Shown: piece by piece, positions 47,301 to 60,405 of the stretch | Position numbering within the stretch: the stretch's first letter is position 1 | Layout of the letters: each line of letters begins with the position of its first letter | Source: Cyanoderma ruficeps | Taxonomy: Eukaryota; Chordata; Aves; Passeriformes; Timaliidae | Direction: 5' to 3' | Assembly: GCA_008694505.1 (NCBI GenBank) | Contig: VZDJ01007753.1 | Coordinates: forward strand, 22,075,231 to 22,139,230 | Length of the DNA: 64,000 bases | Notes under the pieces: generated by a model | What the model was told of the DNA's origin: nothing | What the model saw: the letters and a program-made list of their open reading frames with translations, nothing else | The model's database searches: none | Position numbers and translations under genes: made by a program

Positions 47301-50300
47301 ACAAGGGGACAAACAATAGGATTTATTTTTATTCTCTGTTAAATCTAATGGGAGGAAGACAGGGCTTCAGACCTTGACTTTTCTCTGTATCATTTTGTAT
47401 GACTTTTTGAAATTCTTTTCCAAGCTGCTGAAAAAGCTGGGGATTTCCATGCAGACACGCAATGCAGAGATTGCACGAGTTATCAAACTATGCTTTAAAA
47501 AGCTTTCCTTTCACTGAAGCTTTAAAAACTTCTTCCTTCAGTGCTCAGTATCCAAGCCATTTTCTACAGCAGACAGTTTTTATCTTTCAAGTGCCAAAAA
47601 GATTCATTTTCCAAGTGCCAAGTTCCTAAGCAAAAAGGCCTTGTATTTCAGCAAATGTGGATTTCTGTTTTACAAACATATAGAGAGGCAATTTTGAGGG
47701 AATTTCATGCCTAAAAAGCTAACTCAATGTTTTATCACAATATGATGCTGATTTGGTATTTTTAATTGCACGACTGTGTAAAAAAATTTACAAAAGATTT
47801 ATTAGAAAGCATAACTTTGATCAAACTATTTTTCTATCCGAGTTGATTTTTCTTCCTTAGTTTTTGCTTTTTCATTAGATTTGAGAGATATACTTGCTGG
47901 TTTATCTGTTTATTTGTTTGTTTTTAAAAAATCTTAATCTGTCAGTTAAGCATCTCATTTTCTTGGTTTGTTTCTTTCATTTTCCTGGAATTCCTCAAAA
48001 TGTAGGTGTATGAAAAGCAGAGTCTTCAGAGTGGACAAACTAATGTACAGCATTGATCCCATCTTATAAGCACACCAGCCCTGAAGAGAAATAAAACCTA
48101 AATAGACAATTTTCTGCCAGCTTGCATAGCCCACTAGGTCTGAAACTTGAGAACTTTGTGCTGGGTGTTACTGTGCAACCCTCTCCTATTTGCAGCACAT
48201 GAGCTGACCATAAGAAGCAAACACTTTGGTTCTGTGAAACCTTTTGTTCCTAGTCTCATGGACTCTTTCCTATGATCAGATGCCACACAGATTTTCAGGA
48301 AGGAAGTCAGAAATTACTTCCTGGAATCCATGTTATAATCTTAATGCAGAACCCAGAAAAATGTGAGGTGTCTTTACTCATATGTGCTGCCATTCCAACA
48401 AAATCCCCCCAAATTAAAATGTTTTTCTTGACTTTTCCAGGTCAGTTAGGCCATTTCAGGCCATGGTAATCTTTGAGCATTAGTCAGCTTACACAGGTGA
48501 AAAACTGAGAGGCCAGAAGCTTTGCAGGTTTGTGGAGTTGGTAGATACACAAAGATCACCTTTCAGATTCTCCATGTTGTCATGAATTGCAAAAAGGGAA
48601 TATGGTAATTTTGCAAAGTACATTTTTATTGTTCTTTTGGCCTTCATCTTCTCTTTCCTTCAATAGAAAACCCATTTTGTATATAGTCCTCCCATAGTCA
48701 AATTGGAGGAATTGGGCTTCAATTAATGCTGCTTAGTGATCTATAAAATGCAGTGCAATGGATACAACACCTCTGAGACAAAATGTTGTGTTAGATAATT
48801 AAAGTAACAGTACTCTTCTTATGAAGATTAAAAAAAATCTTACTAAAAAAAATCCAGCATCAAGAACTGTCTTAACTGCTTTGACTAATTAAGTTAATTT
48901 GCATTTGCTCTGACTAGTAGAGCTGATGGAAAAGCAGGGAAAGTAAACAGAGAAAACTGTATCAGTTCACAAAAATTTTTCCATGTGAGACAAACAACAT
49001 GAACTTTTCAGACAGCTTAGAGGCACTATAAAGATATTCACAAAATTAAGTACTGGATCTAATTAAAATGTCCTACAAGCACCTGACAGATTAAGCATTT
49101 ATATTACATATATCATTAACTCTGTTTTGAAGTAATTTTCTTGAAATAAAAGGCCATACCTATAGACATCGCCAATCTTAGGATTTAAAACATTTATTTA
49201 TGATTCTGAGATACAGGGCATACCAATAACTTCAAAACAGCATCATGAACTCATTCTCAATGTCCTGTTTAGGACCTGTTAAAGACAGCTAAAATGTCAA
49301 GAAAAAATTAAGACAAAGTATATAGGGGGGGGAAAAGTGTTAGGAGTGTGCTTTTGCTTTCGCTATAAAAATATAACAGTTTGTCCACAGCTAAGTGTTA
49401 GCAAAAATTACAATTCACAGATGCTTACTGAAGTCTTTCTGGGTTTGGATAGCTAAACCTTCAGAAAATTAATCTTAAATAGCCAGAACCATGAATCCCA
49501 CACCACCTTGTTCTTGTGAGACTGCACTCATGCTGTAGAGGAGTCTGATGTACTATTGCAAGGCTGTTTCCAAGTATCTGAGAGTCATAGCCAGGCATTG
49601 AAGCAATGAACTATTATCCCATACCTACAATTCCTTTTGATACCCAGGACTGTGATGGAGGAAGCTGCCAGAGTTAAATGCAGAGGAGACCAAAGCTGTC
49701 CAAGAGAGTGAAGGATGTAGTTTGTGTCACACTGACAGACACCATGAAACAAAGGCAGAGATGAAGAGGGATGGCTGAGTAAGGAGGATGACAGCACCCT
49801 GGGAAATGAGGAGACTCCAGTTGTAAAGGAGTACAATTGGAGCACTGGGAGAAGGTGTCTGTGAATTAATTTGGCAAGTAGGAATGAACCGGAAAGAGGC
49901 AGGTGATGGACTTGGACCCTGGGATTGAAGTGGGGTGAGGGAAATGATGAAAGCCAAAGAAATATCAGGGCTGATGAGATGGATGATGGAGGCTGGATGA
50001 AGAGCTAGGACCTGACTTAGCTCCCATTTCATTGCAGAAGAGGAGCCTCCCACTAATGAACCCCTTTGAAGGCTTTTTGTAATGGCAGACATTGGTGGCA
50101 AACATTAAAAGAGAAATTTTCATTCACACAGCTTTACATTACTCCCCTGTGGTCCCTCTTGCCACATAGATGTGGGATGGAGAGGAAACAGGTGACAGCA
50201 CTCTGTGCAGTCCCTGGTCTCAGAAGGTCCACAGCAATGGGGAAGGACCATTGCAAAGGAAGTCCTGCTCAGAGCTGGAGCAGTGCAACTCCCTTTTTCT

Positions 50301-53300
50301 GTGGGGGGTGCTGCAGATGCCAGCATGTACAAACTGGAGCATGTTCAGTACAGATGGAGTCTTTGAAGAATTTAGCTGACAAACTCTTAAATGTCTTTAC
50401 TAAACTAGTGCTAATTGAAAATTTTCAAAGGTTTATAGCTTGGCCAAATGTGGGTGGATTTTCAAAGAGATGGCAAAAGGCACATCCCCAAGAGCAGGGC
50501 CATCCCTTCTCCAAATGTTATGCTTCTGTTCCAAGGCACATTCTCCTCAATTAAATATAGGAAGAAACAACATACCAATATTTTCTTTAATTTCATTTTC
50601 AGAAATGGCTGAATCATTTTTGCTAAAACTTTCCAAAATAATTGAGGCTTGGGCAGATATTCTGTAGACTAAATATCAATTTAGAAAGCAAAGTTTAGCA
50701 AATGGAAATACTGTCTTACAAGAGGAATACCTGTTCTGTCTAAAATAAATTGAAAGGTCAAAATTTAGGAGTCCTTTTTCAGAAATTAGGAAGAGAGGGA
50801 CTGGTAGTAAGTTGCTGCAGATTTGTGGCACTGCTCATGAGGACAGAATTTGTCTTTAAATGCACTCCTCATATTTAAATGCTCACACAGGTAAATTCAG
50901 TGCAGGTATTACTAGTGAATGATTTGCCTGTATGGGAAGGTTACTTCTGTGGTGTTGCCAAATGTAGTGAGGAGGCTTTGGCAGTTACATACTGATAGCA
51001 AATCACCCAGTCACGAAATTAAAGCTGCTTCAGGGAGCTTTAATTTCTGTATCTAACTTGCTCAAAATGCTTCTATAATTTGAGTTGTAGAGTTAGTGTG
51101 ATTTACTCATTCAAAGTATCTCCTGTGCCCTCTCTCTTCACCCTTGGATGTGTTACTAATATCCTGACAGAGTGCCCCTCTGCAGTGTCAGAATTTCCAG
51201 CAGGTGAATACTGACTTTGCATTCTGCTTTATGAAAGAGCTACAGGTTATATTTTTTCTGTTGCACCCAGACAAATCTAACTAACACAAATTCTAACCAT
51301 CTGTATTAAAGCAATGATGCACATTCTTGAGGCTGCTGGAGAAACAGCTCATTTTGACATATATCTAGAATACTTACCTTTACATCCCATCCCCCACTCC
51401 TTTTTTTACAGAAATGGTGGATAATACATTTCCCTTAGGGAGGATTTAAAAGCATTTTGTATTATGATGGCTAACATGTAGGCTCCTATTACTGTGGGAA
51501 TGAAGCTTACTTTCACCAAAACAAAACTTACTTTCCTCTGGATAGCAAGTTCCACACTGGAATAGGCATCAAGGTGATTGTCAATTCACACAGTAACTTT
51601 TGCACTGCTCACCTAATTCGGGTGGTGGAGACCAAATGACACTTCAGCATTTTGGGTGCCATAGACAAAAACCTCAGATCCTTGAACTAAAGTCTGGCCC
51701 ACCATTGATGTCCTTGTAGTTTGCAAATGCTTGATATGTCCATGGGGATCCCAGAAAACTTACAAAAGACCTTTACCTCAGAAAGGAGAGATGTTCAGCT
51801 GGGAAGTGACCACAATATAAACTGAGGGAAGTAGTATTGTCCCAGGTTCTGTGCTATCAGATTCTTTCATGAGAATGAGGGAAGTGCTCAACTGTCAGCA
51901 GTATGTTACCATCACAGGTGGAAATGGAAAAGATTTTTGGGAAATTGGTAGAAGCTTAGAAGAGAGATACACAGAAGCAATCAGTGAAGAATAACAGGCA
52001 GGTGTGGATTTTATATGCAATTAATTGAATGGCTCCTTGAATTGCACCGGTTGCATGCCAGAAAATACAAGTGGAGACTCCCAGACTGGGCTTTACATGG
52101 AGAACTGAACATGGTACAAGTGTCCTGGAATGTAGAGAACATGTAAAGCTTTTGTACATGGGCTTTGGGAGCTCCTCTTGTCCCAGTCTGTATTGTGCTA
52201 GCAGCCCTTAATCCTAAGAGAAGGTCATGTGTTTGTTTTGGTAGGGGGGAAAAGAAGCAGAAAAAATTTGCCCATTTAGCCTTAAGTATAATTCTAACCC
52301 TAAGAAAGGCTATGTGAGGTATCTGTAAGAAGTGTCTCTCAAAGAAAGGTTCTTTACAGTTGCTCAGAAAGTAGTACAGCTTGAGGTATTTTATACTAGC
52401 CTATAAGACACTAGATTTAAATTGGTGTGCAGTGAAACATTTAAATATACTATAGCAAATGAAATATGGTCCAATAGGTTTTTTATGGTCCAGCTATGCT
52501 TTTTCTTTTCAATCACTAGCCTGGGGCGAACAAGTCGGCTTTAAAATGTCTATTTTAGCTATGCTTTTATCACCTCTGTCTTTTAGGAAGTTTGATTTCT
52601 TTTTTCATTTCTTCTCTTTGATAAAAAAAAAAGAGCTGAGATCTCTGAATGGGTTATTTATCTCTTATGTTTAATCTATTTATCTGTCAATGGACATGCT
52701 GCTTTCTATTACTAATTAATTTAATTTCACATACTGTGCTCCATGTTAACACATTTTCTATTATACACTATAATGTGATACAGGGCCTTCCCTCAGCAAC
52801 TTTACCTTAAAGCTTTAATTGCTTTCCTCTAAGACTCAGCTCATTTATCTGATTCCTTTGTATAAAGATTCTCTGTTTTACAACGTGTACGCAAGCCATT
52901 AAATTGGTGTTGATGTTTATCTAGCAAACTTACCAATTGGTGATAGTATACATCCCTTTATGAATTTATGAGTGGGCAATAAAAGAGGTGTCAGAAGCCC
53001 TGTTGTTGTCTCTATCAGGTCACTCTGTTAGTTTATGTTTAGAAAGACAACATGGCCTGCCACTGACTTACACAGTGATTTGAAGGATTGATGCCTGCAG
53101 TCAAAATCTGTTATGAATTTCTAGCCGTGAAATGATTTTTTTTTTCCCTTTTTTGGGGAGGAAAAGGTGAATATATTGGAGAGGAGAAAAGGGGTAAGAC
53201 AGCTTGAGCAGGCTTGAAGACAGTGTGGACTTCATCTGACATACATTGTTGTTTACATAATGGAAAAGCTGAACCAAAATGCCAGATCCCCAAGCTATGT

Positions 53301-53989
53301 GAAGTTCAGAGTCTGGATCCAAGTATTGCAGCTTGAATTCTCTCTGGCTCTCGAGAACCTAAATGTAGATACCACATATTAAAATGCATGAAAATGAATG
53401 ATAGTAAATAATCAATGTAGAGTGGGAAATCTGGTCCTTTGATCTGTCAGGTTTCATCACATAACACAAGCATAAGGACATATGGTATTTTAAAGCTGCA
53501 TTTGAAGAGATGCCTACGCTGACTTTTATCCTTATTTACAAATAGTCAGCAATAAAGGCTGTAATCTTCCAGATAACACTATGGATGTGCATAAGTCTTC
53601 TTGCACAGAGTTCATTTTAGGATTGAGATGTGATTAATATAGCTAGGAAACATTTGGAAAATGCATGAATACTTTTGAATGCATTAAGTTAGCCCAATAT
53701 TATAGCTCTTAAGTAAAGAGTAGGTAGATGTATTTATCTCTGCCAGTTTGTTTCAAATCCAGAGAGCTGTATTGTTTCTGTGAAACCTCTTCATTAACTA
53801 TTTCATTGTTACATTTACTTCCCACTCATTAAAGATCCATCCCACTTTCCTTACGTATAGATGACGTCTATTGGCTTCAGTGAGAACTAATTGCACATGA
53901 GGTGAAAAGATTCAAATTAGGATTGCCAATATATGACCACACGGAAAAGCAAGCATGAAATATTCTAATTCTTTTTAGATGCAAAGTAA

Positions 53990-54730
53990 CTTATGAACAA
54001 AACCCATTGTGGCTGATTCTCACAAGCTTAGAGCATTGTGAAAGTTAAATTAAAATGGGCAAGGCTAATTAATTTGCTAAAATCCATTGTTAATGCAGTG
54101 TTTTCAGTCCTCCTGAATGCTGCTCTCATGGCATTTGGTGTCTTTCTAAAGAACCATCCCAGCTGTAAATATTGTTTTTTCTTTCCTCTGAGAATATAAG
54201 CTTCCATTTAAATAAGTAAATTCCTAGACCTCATGATTAAGTAGAAAGTTTGGAGGCCAGAACTGCATGCTTCGTAGACTTTAAAGGCAAATAAAAATCT
54301 GCCTGTGCAGTCCTTTTAAAGTCTTTTTTTAAAGTGTCAAAATTTTTAACTTTTTTTGAACTCTGATGCTGGATTGTTTCGGATGAGGGAGGGGGTAAGA
54401 AGGCGAGAGCTTTTTGGCTTTTCCGCTTTTGGAATTAGCAAGGAATGAGTGACTGCATGGCTATTCTAAAGGCTTTTTTAAAACTGCATCACATGTACCA
54501 GAAGAGATCGTATCATCTGGCAAATTGCTGCTGAATGAAATAGTAATCAAAATATGGTGACAAAAGCTATGAGCTCTCTCTGACGACTCCGCCAGGGCTT
54601 ATGCCACAGCGGGATTATTGAAAATCACTCCTTTAAAACTCTGTGCAGGAAAGCCAAGCCATCGAGGACTTCAGCCCACTAGCACTTTTTCCTAGCAGTG
54701 GCATTTGCTGCTGTGAATTCAGGGCTCCGT
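53990..54730. promoter_or_regulatory. Candidate cluster of conserved non-coding elements
   Basis: About 740 bp combining AT-rich homeodomain-type words (gctaattaatttgctaaaatcc, catgattaagtag, gtagactttaaaggcaaataaa) with a CpG-retaining right half (tttcggatgagg, aaggcgagag, ttccgctttt, gagatcgtatc, tgacgactccgcc, cacagcgggattattg, catcgagg). There is no transposon signature. Together with the following block it is the largest CNE-like region of the window. Confidence 0.42.
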
Positions 54731-54859
54731 TGACTTTGGCTGATCTGAGCACTGCTCCCTGTCGGGTGAGCTTGCAGGATCGGGCCCTTGGATGATACAT
54801 GTAGGACTCTGGAAGACCAGCTTTTACTGCTCATATGTTTGGCAGGCAGATTTGATAAT

Positions 54860-55340
54860 CAGTGCTGTTCTAGAACCTTACACCATCTCAGTGAATATAA
54901 ATTGATGGTGTAAAGCAAATGGGCAACTGGCGGGAAGCCAAACATGGAGGGGAGAGAAGACGGTTTATTGTTGAGGGGGCAGCCCGGTGTTCTACAGCAG
55001 AGCTTTCTGTTCACAACAGCTCTGCAGAGCTGCTGAGTTCGAGTGTGGCCTCTGAAGTGTATGAAATAATAACAGTTTTATTTCTCCTGACACAAGCACG
55101 GAAGCTGTTTGCTGCCACCTCAGAACTGTTACCCTGCAATGCAAAAGTACCAACAAGGCAGGCTGGATGCAATGTTATTGTAAACAGTGCCGCAGTAAAC
55201 TTCAGGAAAAGCCCATTATACGGTGATAGCCTGTTTGTCAGGAGAAAAGTTCACTAATGTATATGGGAAGCAGAGCTCCTCATTCGCTGATAGGTCTGAG
55301 TCTATTTTGTTGCACTTGTACCTTTATTTACTGTGCAGGT
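54860..55340. promoter_or_regulatory. Candidate conserved non-coding element spanning a 112-codon open frame
   Basis: The block is GC-richer than its surroundings, with CpGs (ctggcggg, gacgg, gcccggtg, ttcgagtg, cacgg, tgccgcag, tacggtg). It contains an ATG open frame of 112 codons (54919-55257) starting MGNWREAKHGGERRRF, with no recognisable domain. A small inverted repeat, cagagct..agctctg, is visible around 55000-55030. Regulatory DNA is the likelier reading than a gene. Confidence 0.35.
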
Positions 55341-55539
55341 GCTGCTGAGAATAACCTCAGAAAACACAAAAAGACAGGAAGCCATGTACTTAGCTAGTTA
55401 AAATTGGCAAAGAAATGGTGTCAATTCAAGGCACTTGATGCTATGGTCCATTGTTTATTATTCCTTTTTAAAATTTTAGGATTTGGAGGGGTATGGAAGG
55501 AAGAGTGTTTTCTCTTGTTGGTTGTTTTATTACTGCAAG

Positions 55540-55790
55540 TCACGATGAAAGGTGCATTTAAAATAAAGCAATGAATGAATGGTAGCAGCAAAAAAATGAA
55601 TGTACGTGCACGATATAATTAAATCCCATTTTAACTCTAATTTGTGTTCCTATGCAATCAGTTGCAGTGATACGAGCTGAGAATTTCAATGAGGTCTCAG
55701 GGAGTTTGACGCCCATTTCATATTTTGTTTTGATGGGATTAGCACCCCTAAACGTAAAACTTTTTTGAAAATCAGCCATCATGTCCTAAC
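55540..55790. promoter_or_regulatory. Candidate conserved non-coding element
   Basis: AT/GC mixed sequence with retained CpGs (tgtacgtgcacgatat, gatacgagctg, tttgacgccc, aaacgtaaa) and TATAATTAAATCC. It is separated from the preceding block by about 200 bp of AT-rich DNA. Confidence 0.35.
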
Positions 55791-58700
55791 TGTTTCTGTT
55801 TGTTTCATTATCCCAAGAATTATTCTGTACTCAAACAAAATGCAAGTATTACCTTTTGTAGCTGGAGAAATAGCATCATTTATTCATCAGTCATAGATCT
55901 TAAGTGCCTGTCTTATAAAACTAGAGGATTTTGACTGTGCTCTTAAAAATCTGATTGCTGATTGAGGTGTGTTTTCTTGACGCAGAAACCTATTGATATT
56001 CTCTGTAAGCTCATCCCTGGGTTCTGTCATCACCTGTGTATTTTTCCTCTCATATGACATTGGGTCAGGCACTTGGTATCTCTAGGCCTCCCTTTATCCG
56101 CCCAAAATCAGCTTCTTTTTTCCTGTCTTGCTTCCTTCTTCCAGGGCGTGATGTAGTAAGATTTTCATTGCTTGTATTCCTTAACATTCATGAAGATATT
56201 TGAAATTCCTATCCGCAAAGTATTCTAAATACACACAAATATTAAGTTATGGTAATTCTTCAATTTAATTTACTGGCAAGTTTCTCAAGCTAAACATGAA
56301 AATGGCACGAATCTTTTGTAACGCTAAGAGCACATTCAACTTTTCTTCCGAATTCCATCAGAATATGAAAATTCTAAATCTTCTAAAGGAGATCTGCCAG
56401 TTTCACTACTATGTACTATCAAAATGTGGAATAAAAGAAAGAATAAGTCAACTTGTTAAGATTTTGTTGAAGAATCACTGTTTGTATAAAGCAGGTATGT
56501 TATGCAAATCAAGTGATTTACTGAGAGTCAGTTCTTACTTCCAATAACTGGATGAGCCAACTCAACTGTGGCTAGAAAGCCAAGAAAACAGCATATAGAT
56601 TAAGATTACTCAAAACTTTTGTTCCTGCATATAAGAGATGCAAATTGCACCATCTTCGTATTGCTTCTGAGTAAAGGACAAAAATCTTGTTTCTTCCCCT
56701 CCTTTAAGGTACAGAGCTAAAACCATTTAGCAGGGTCTGTGATAGCTTTTGGTGACTGCATTTGGGATGAGTGACCTCCTGTCCTATCAATTTACTTGGC
56801 AGAGCCAGAAGAGGCAAATTAATCACAAAGATGGAAAGAACAGGATTTTTAAAGCTGAAAAAAGGATTTCAAAAGCATACCACTATTCCTCTGTGGAATG
56901 GATTGAGGTAGAAGGACAGGCTCTAAGAGTTCTTTCTTGCAGTTTGCAGGAGACGATTTTTAAGCTCATCCAGGTAAAAAGAAAGAAGAGGATTAATTCT
57001 TTAAAATCAGTATAGAATTCAGATTTCTGGACTCCTTTTTTTCATAAATACATTTAGAGTCAAATATAAGATGGATGTAGATATTCACCTGCTGTTTGTT
57101 ATGGATGTATATGTTTGTATATGATGTTATGAAAGTCGCACATCATTTCCAAAACTGAAGTGTGGGCAGGAACAGAATATCAATTTGTCTGTTTACTACT
57201 GAAGTTCTTATCCTGTCTATACCCACGTCCAGAATATCTGAAAGCCCCCTGGGTATTGCAGCTTCTTTGCAATGTAAAAAACCTTCCCTCTTCAGCTGTT
57301 TCTCCCTGCTTGGTTTTAGGGAATTAATTATCATATGGTTGCCATCTATTCAGAAAATTACAGGATAATCCCAGTGTTTGAACACCATGTCTGAATCTCA
57401 GTCTCTACTTGGGCAGGACACATGGTGTGAGAGACAGCTGCTAAAAACTGTGCAGCTATTACAGTGTGTCAGTTTATAAGCCGTGAAGTGTATGCACCAG
57501 CTCGCAGATTGTTGGTAGGAGTGTGGTACTTTGTTATAAATATATTTTATTGATTGTAAGGAGATTTTATTAAAAAGCTACCCAGAAGAAATGGGCAGTA
57601 AAAGATCAAGTAAATTGCTTGGTTTTAATTTTAAGCTGCCTAATTTCTTAAGAGTTTATGGGGGCTCCACAAGCTCCCAAAACACTGACAAAGATTATTC
57701 TCAGTTAGTGGTAGTGGATAGTTATGCACTGGATGTTCAGCAAGATGGTCTCTGGGTAAGGGCATCCAATCTTAAACAGAAAGGTCAACAGGTTCTACTA
57801 AACCAGATCTTAAAAATATTCAGGTGACTAAATATGCAGATGAAAACTTCTGAAATTGTCAAAAGTAACTAAATACATTGCATGCCTTGCTCCCAGTGAA
57901 ATCAGGTGAATTAGCCACCTAACTCGTATTCTGTTTAATCATACATAACTTTATTTTTAGGTTCCTAAATGTTTCTATGGTGGCACCAAATATTTCTTGG
58001 TTCTTTCCAGATTAATGGTAGCTCAGGGCACCTGCCACATAGCAAAACTGTACACACTTCTGAAAAAAGACCAGTTTGGATCAAGACTTTCTATGTGTAA
58101 ATATTATACATTCTTTTAACACTTTCTTAGTAAATATTTTTAAAACGTTACAGATCTATGGCAGATGTTGCTATCTACCGTTTCCTAAGCATGTATGTGA
58201 TGGGTTGTGTATGTATCTGTGTTTTCATGCTTTTTCCATTTTAAGCCTAGGGAAATCAGCATATTGTGCTCAGTGGTAGTGGCAGGCAGAACACCAATGT
58301 GTAGAATATATTGTTACACCTAAGACTACTGGCAAGTTGTGCAAATACAAACAGAAATGAAAAAAACGTGCAAGACGCAAATAACCGAGATTATCAGCCA
58401 CCTGCAATAGTTCCCTGAGGCCTTTTAATACTTTGTAAAATCCAAGGCTTATCAATAAATTAATTTGAACTCTACAGAGGAACTCTGAATCAAACCAGAG
58501 ATGCTCAGGTGTTGGTCAAATCCGAATGCGATTTGATAACACTTCCTTTCCCATCATTCCCACCTCAGCCCTGCTGAAAACCAGCCTCGCAGTCCCTCTG
58601 GCTGTGGAGCTTCCCAAAACCCACACTTCCTGTTCTAAAGCCCGTCTCTGCTCCTCAGTCACCTTTCACTTTGACTTCCCCAGACTCACTTTTCTGTTTC

Positions 58701-59701
58701 AAGTTGTCTTCCTGAGACTGAGTTAAATCCTTTACCAAAACAATGCCTATGCCTTGCTGCATTAGCATCCTTATTTTTCCCGTCCTTAAAAACACTTTGA
58801 AAAGCTGCTTCTTCTTCCATGTACTTACCCTCTCATCTCACATACCTGAGTTGCCCTTCAGAAGTTGATTAAATTTAAATGTAATCATAATCATAACACT
58901 TTAAGGAACAGGCATGAGCACTAGTAAATGCTTTAAATCAGGCATAATGCTTTTTCAGATGCTTTCTTCTTTTTAGAGCTATATTCTAGAAATCCTTGTC
59001 CAAAAGGGCATTTCAATTCAAAGCCCTCGACCTCACACTCCCAGAACCATAAAACATCATGATTTCTGCTCTAAACCTCATAACAGTCACTGGTAGTGGG
59101 ATATATCAATGCTGGCTACTAACATCCTCTTATTACTTCCTATCACCTGTTACAAGCTCTTGTCTCCTCAAAGTGACAAGTCTCTAGGTCTTGGTTCTGC
59201 AGGAATTTCAAAACCCTGTACACAGGTTGCCAGTGTAGAATTGCTAACTGGTTGCAATTCTACTGAGGCGCAGAAAAGAGGCCTTTCCAGGAAGAGGAGA
59301 GAAATAGTCTTCTCTTCTGGACTCACTCAGAAAATAGCAAACAAAATCTACATATGCTTTGAAAAGTAGATATCCATTGAATTCCTGAGCTGCAGTTTCC
59401 TTTTGCAGAATTTGAAAATGTTTGTAAATTTATGTAAATTCATGGCTTAGAGATCATCTTTGAGGTTTCGGGTTCAGACGTAGTGTGAGATTTAGCCTGA
59501 ACCACAGCAGTTTCACCTAGCTGCCACATGAAAGCATCGATTGCAGCACTGCAACCAAAAGTCTTAAAATACTTGCCAGAACTCAGATGAACTCCCACAT
59601 AAACCTGGCCTCAACTATGAATGGTTCAGGGTTTCACTATTAATGTGGTGACTTTGTACTACTAAAGTAGTTGCAGCCATTGCCTTTGCTTTGCAGATTC
59701 A

Positions 59702-59716
59702 GTGTGTGTGTGTGTG

Positions 59717-59758
<42 letters not shown>
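59702..59758. repeat. TG then TA microsatellite
   Basis: About eight TG units (59702-59718) followed by an uninterrupted run of about 19 AT units to 59758. Likely length-polymorphic and prone to cruciform extrusion. Confidence 0.95.
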
Positions 59759-59762
<4 letters not shown>

Positions 59763-60284
59763 CAGATAAATACAAATTAAACTACGTACATTAAAAATTA
59801 AAGCATAAACCTTTATTTTGTGATGACTAGTCTTCTTTCCTTTTAGTACATCATGGATATTTTCTGGCAAGATATGTCACTAGCTTATAACTTCATTAAG
59901 CTGCAGTCCATACCTTACCCTTTCACTAGATCCCTGAAAAGAACTTTTGTGTGTGCCAAACAGATATCCACTTGGTCTGTGGCTCTTGAAAGGTAAATTG
60001 CCAAGTTCCAGCAAGCAAATTAAGAGGTGCAATGAGAGTTAGCTGTTGCATTCTATCAAATCCTGCTACTGAATGTGTTGAAAAGCTTGCCCAGAGCCAT
60101 GGCCTCACATATTTATGGTATGAATGGGAGACACTCAGAGCTATGTATTGCCATAGTTCCCATTTCTTTTGTAATAAACTAGCTCAGCAGATGTAGCTTA
60201 GGTAAAAAGGAAATTCAAAGTCTCCTACTCAGAGACTAACCAAAACAAAGTTCTCTCTCTAGTCCTCTGTCTATGAGCCAAACC

Positions 60285-60405
60285 CAGAGCCAGACCTTAC
60301 TTGCGCTGATTAGTGTTTTATTCTGTGTGTAACCCAATGAAACTCAAAGGGTTCCCAGATGGAATAAAGTGCTGCTTAATAGCACTGTGCAAGTATCACT
60401 GCCAG
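60285..60405. repeat. Possible ancient amniote interspersed repeat remnant
   Basis: 'agagccagaccttacttgcgctgattagtg...tgtgtgtaacccaatgaaactcaaagggtt' recalls the common amniote repeat wording 'gattctcctctcacttacac..gtaactccattgaagtcaatggagtt'. Heavily diverged, family not assigned. Confidence 0.28.

Noticed and set aside
58500..58730. C-rich stretch with a 66-codon open frame as a possible exon
   Set aside because: It is pyrimidine-rich low-complexity sequence without clear splice sites or a family match.
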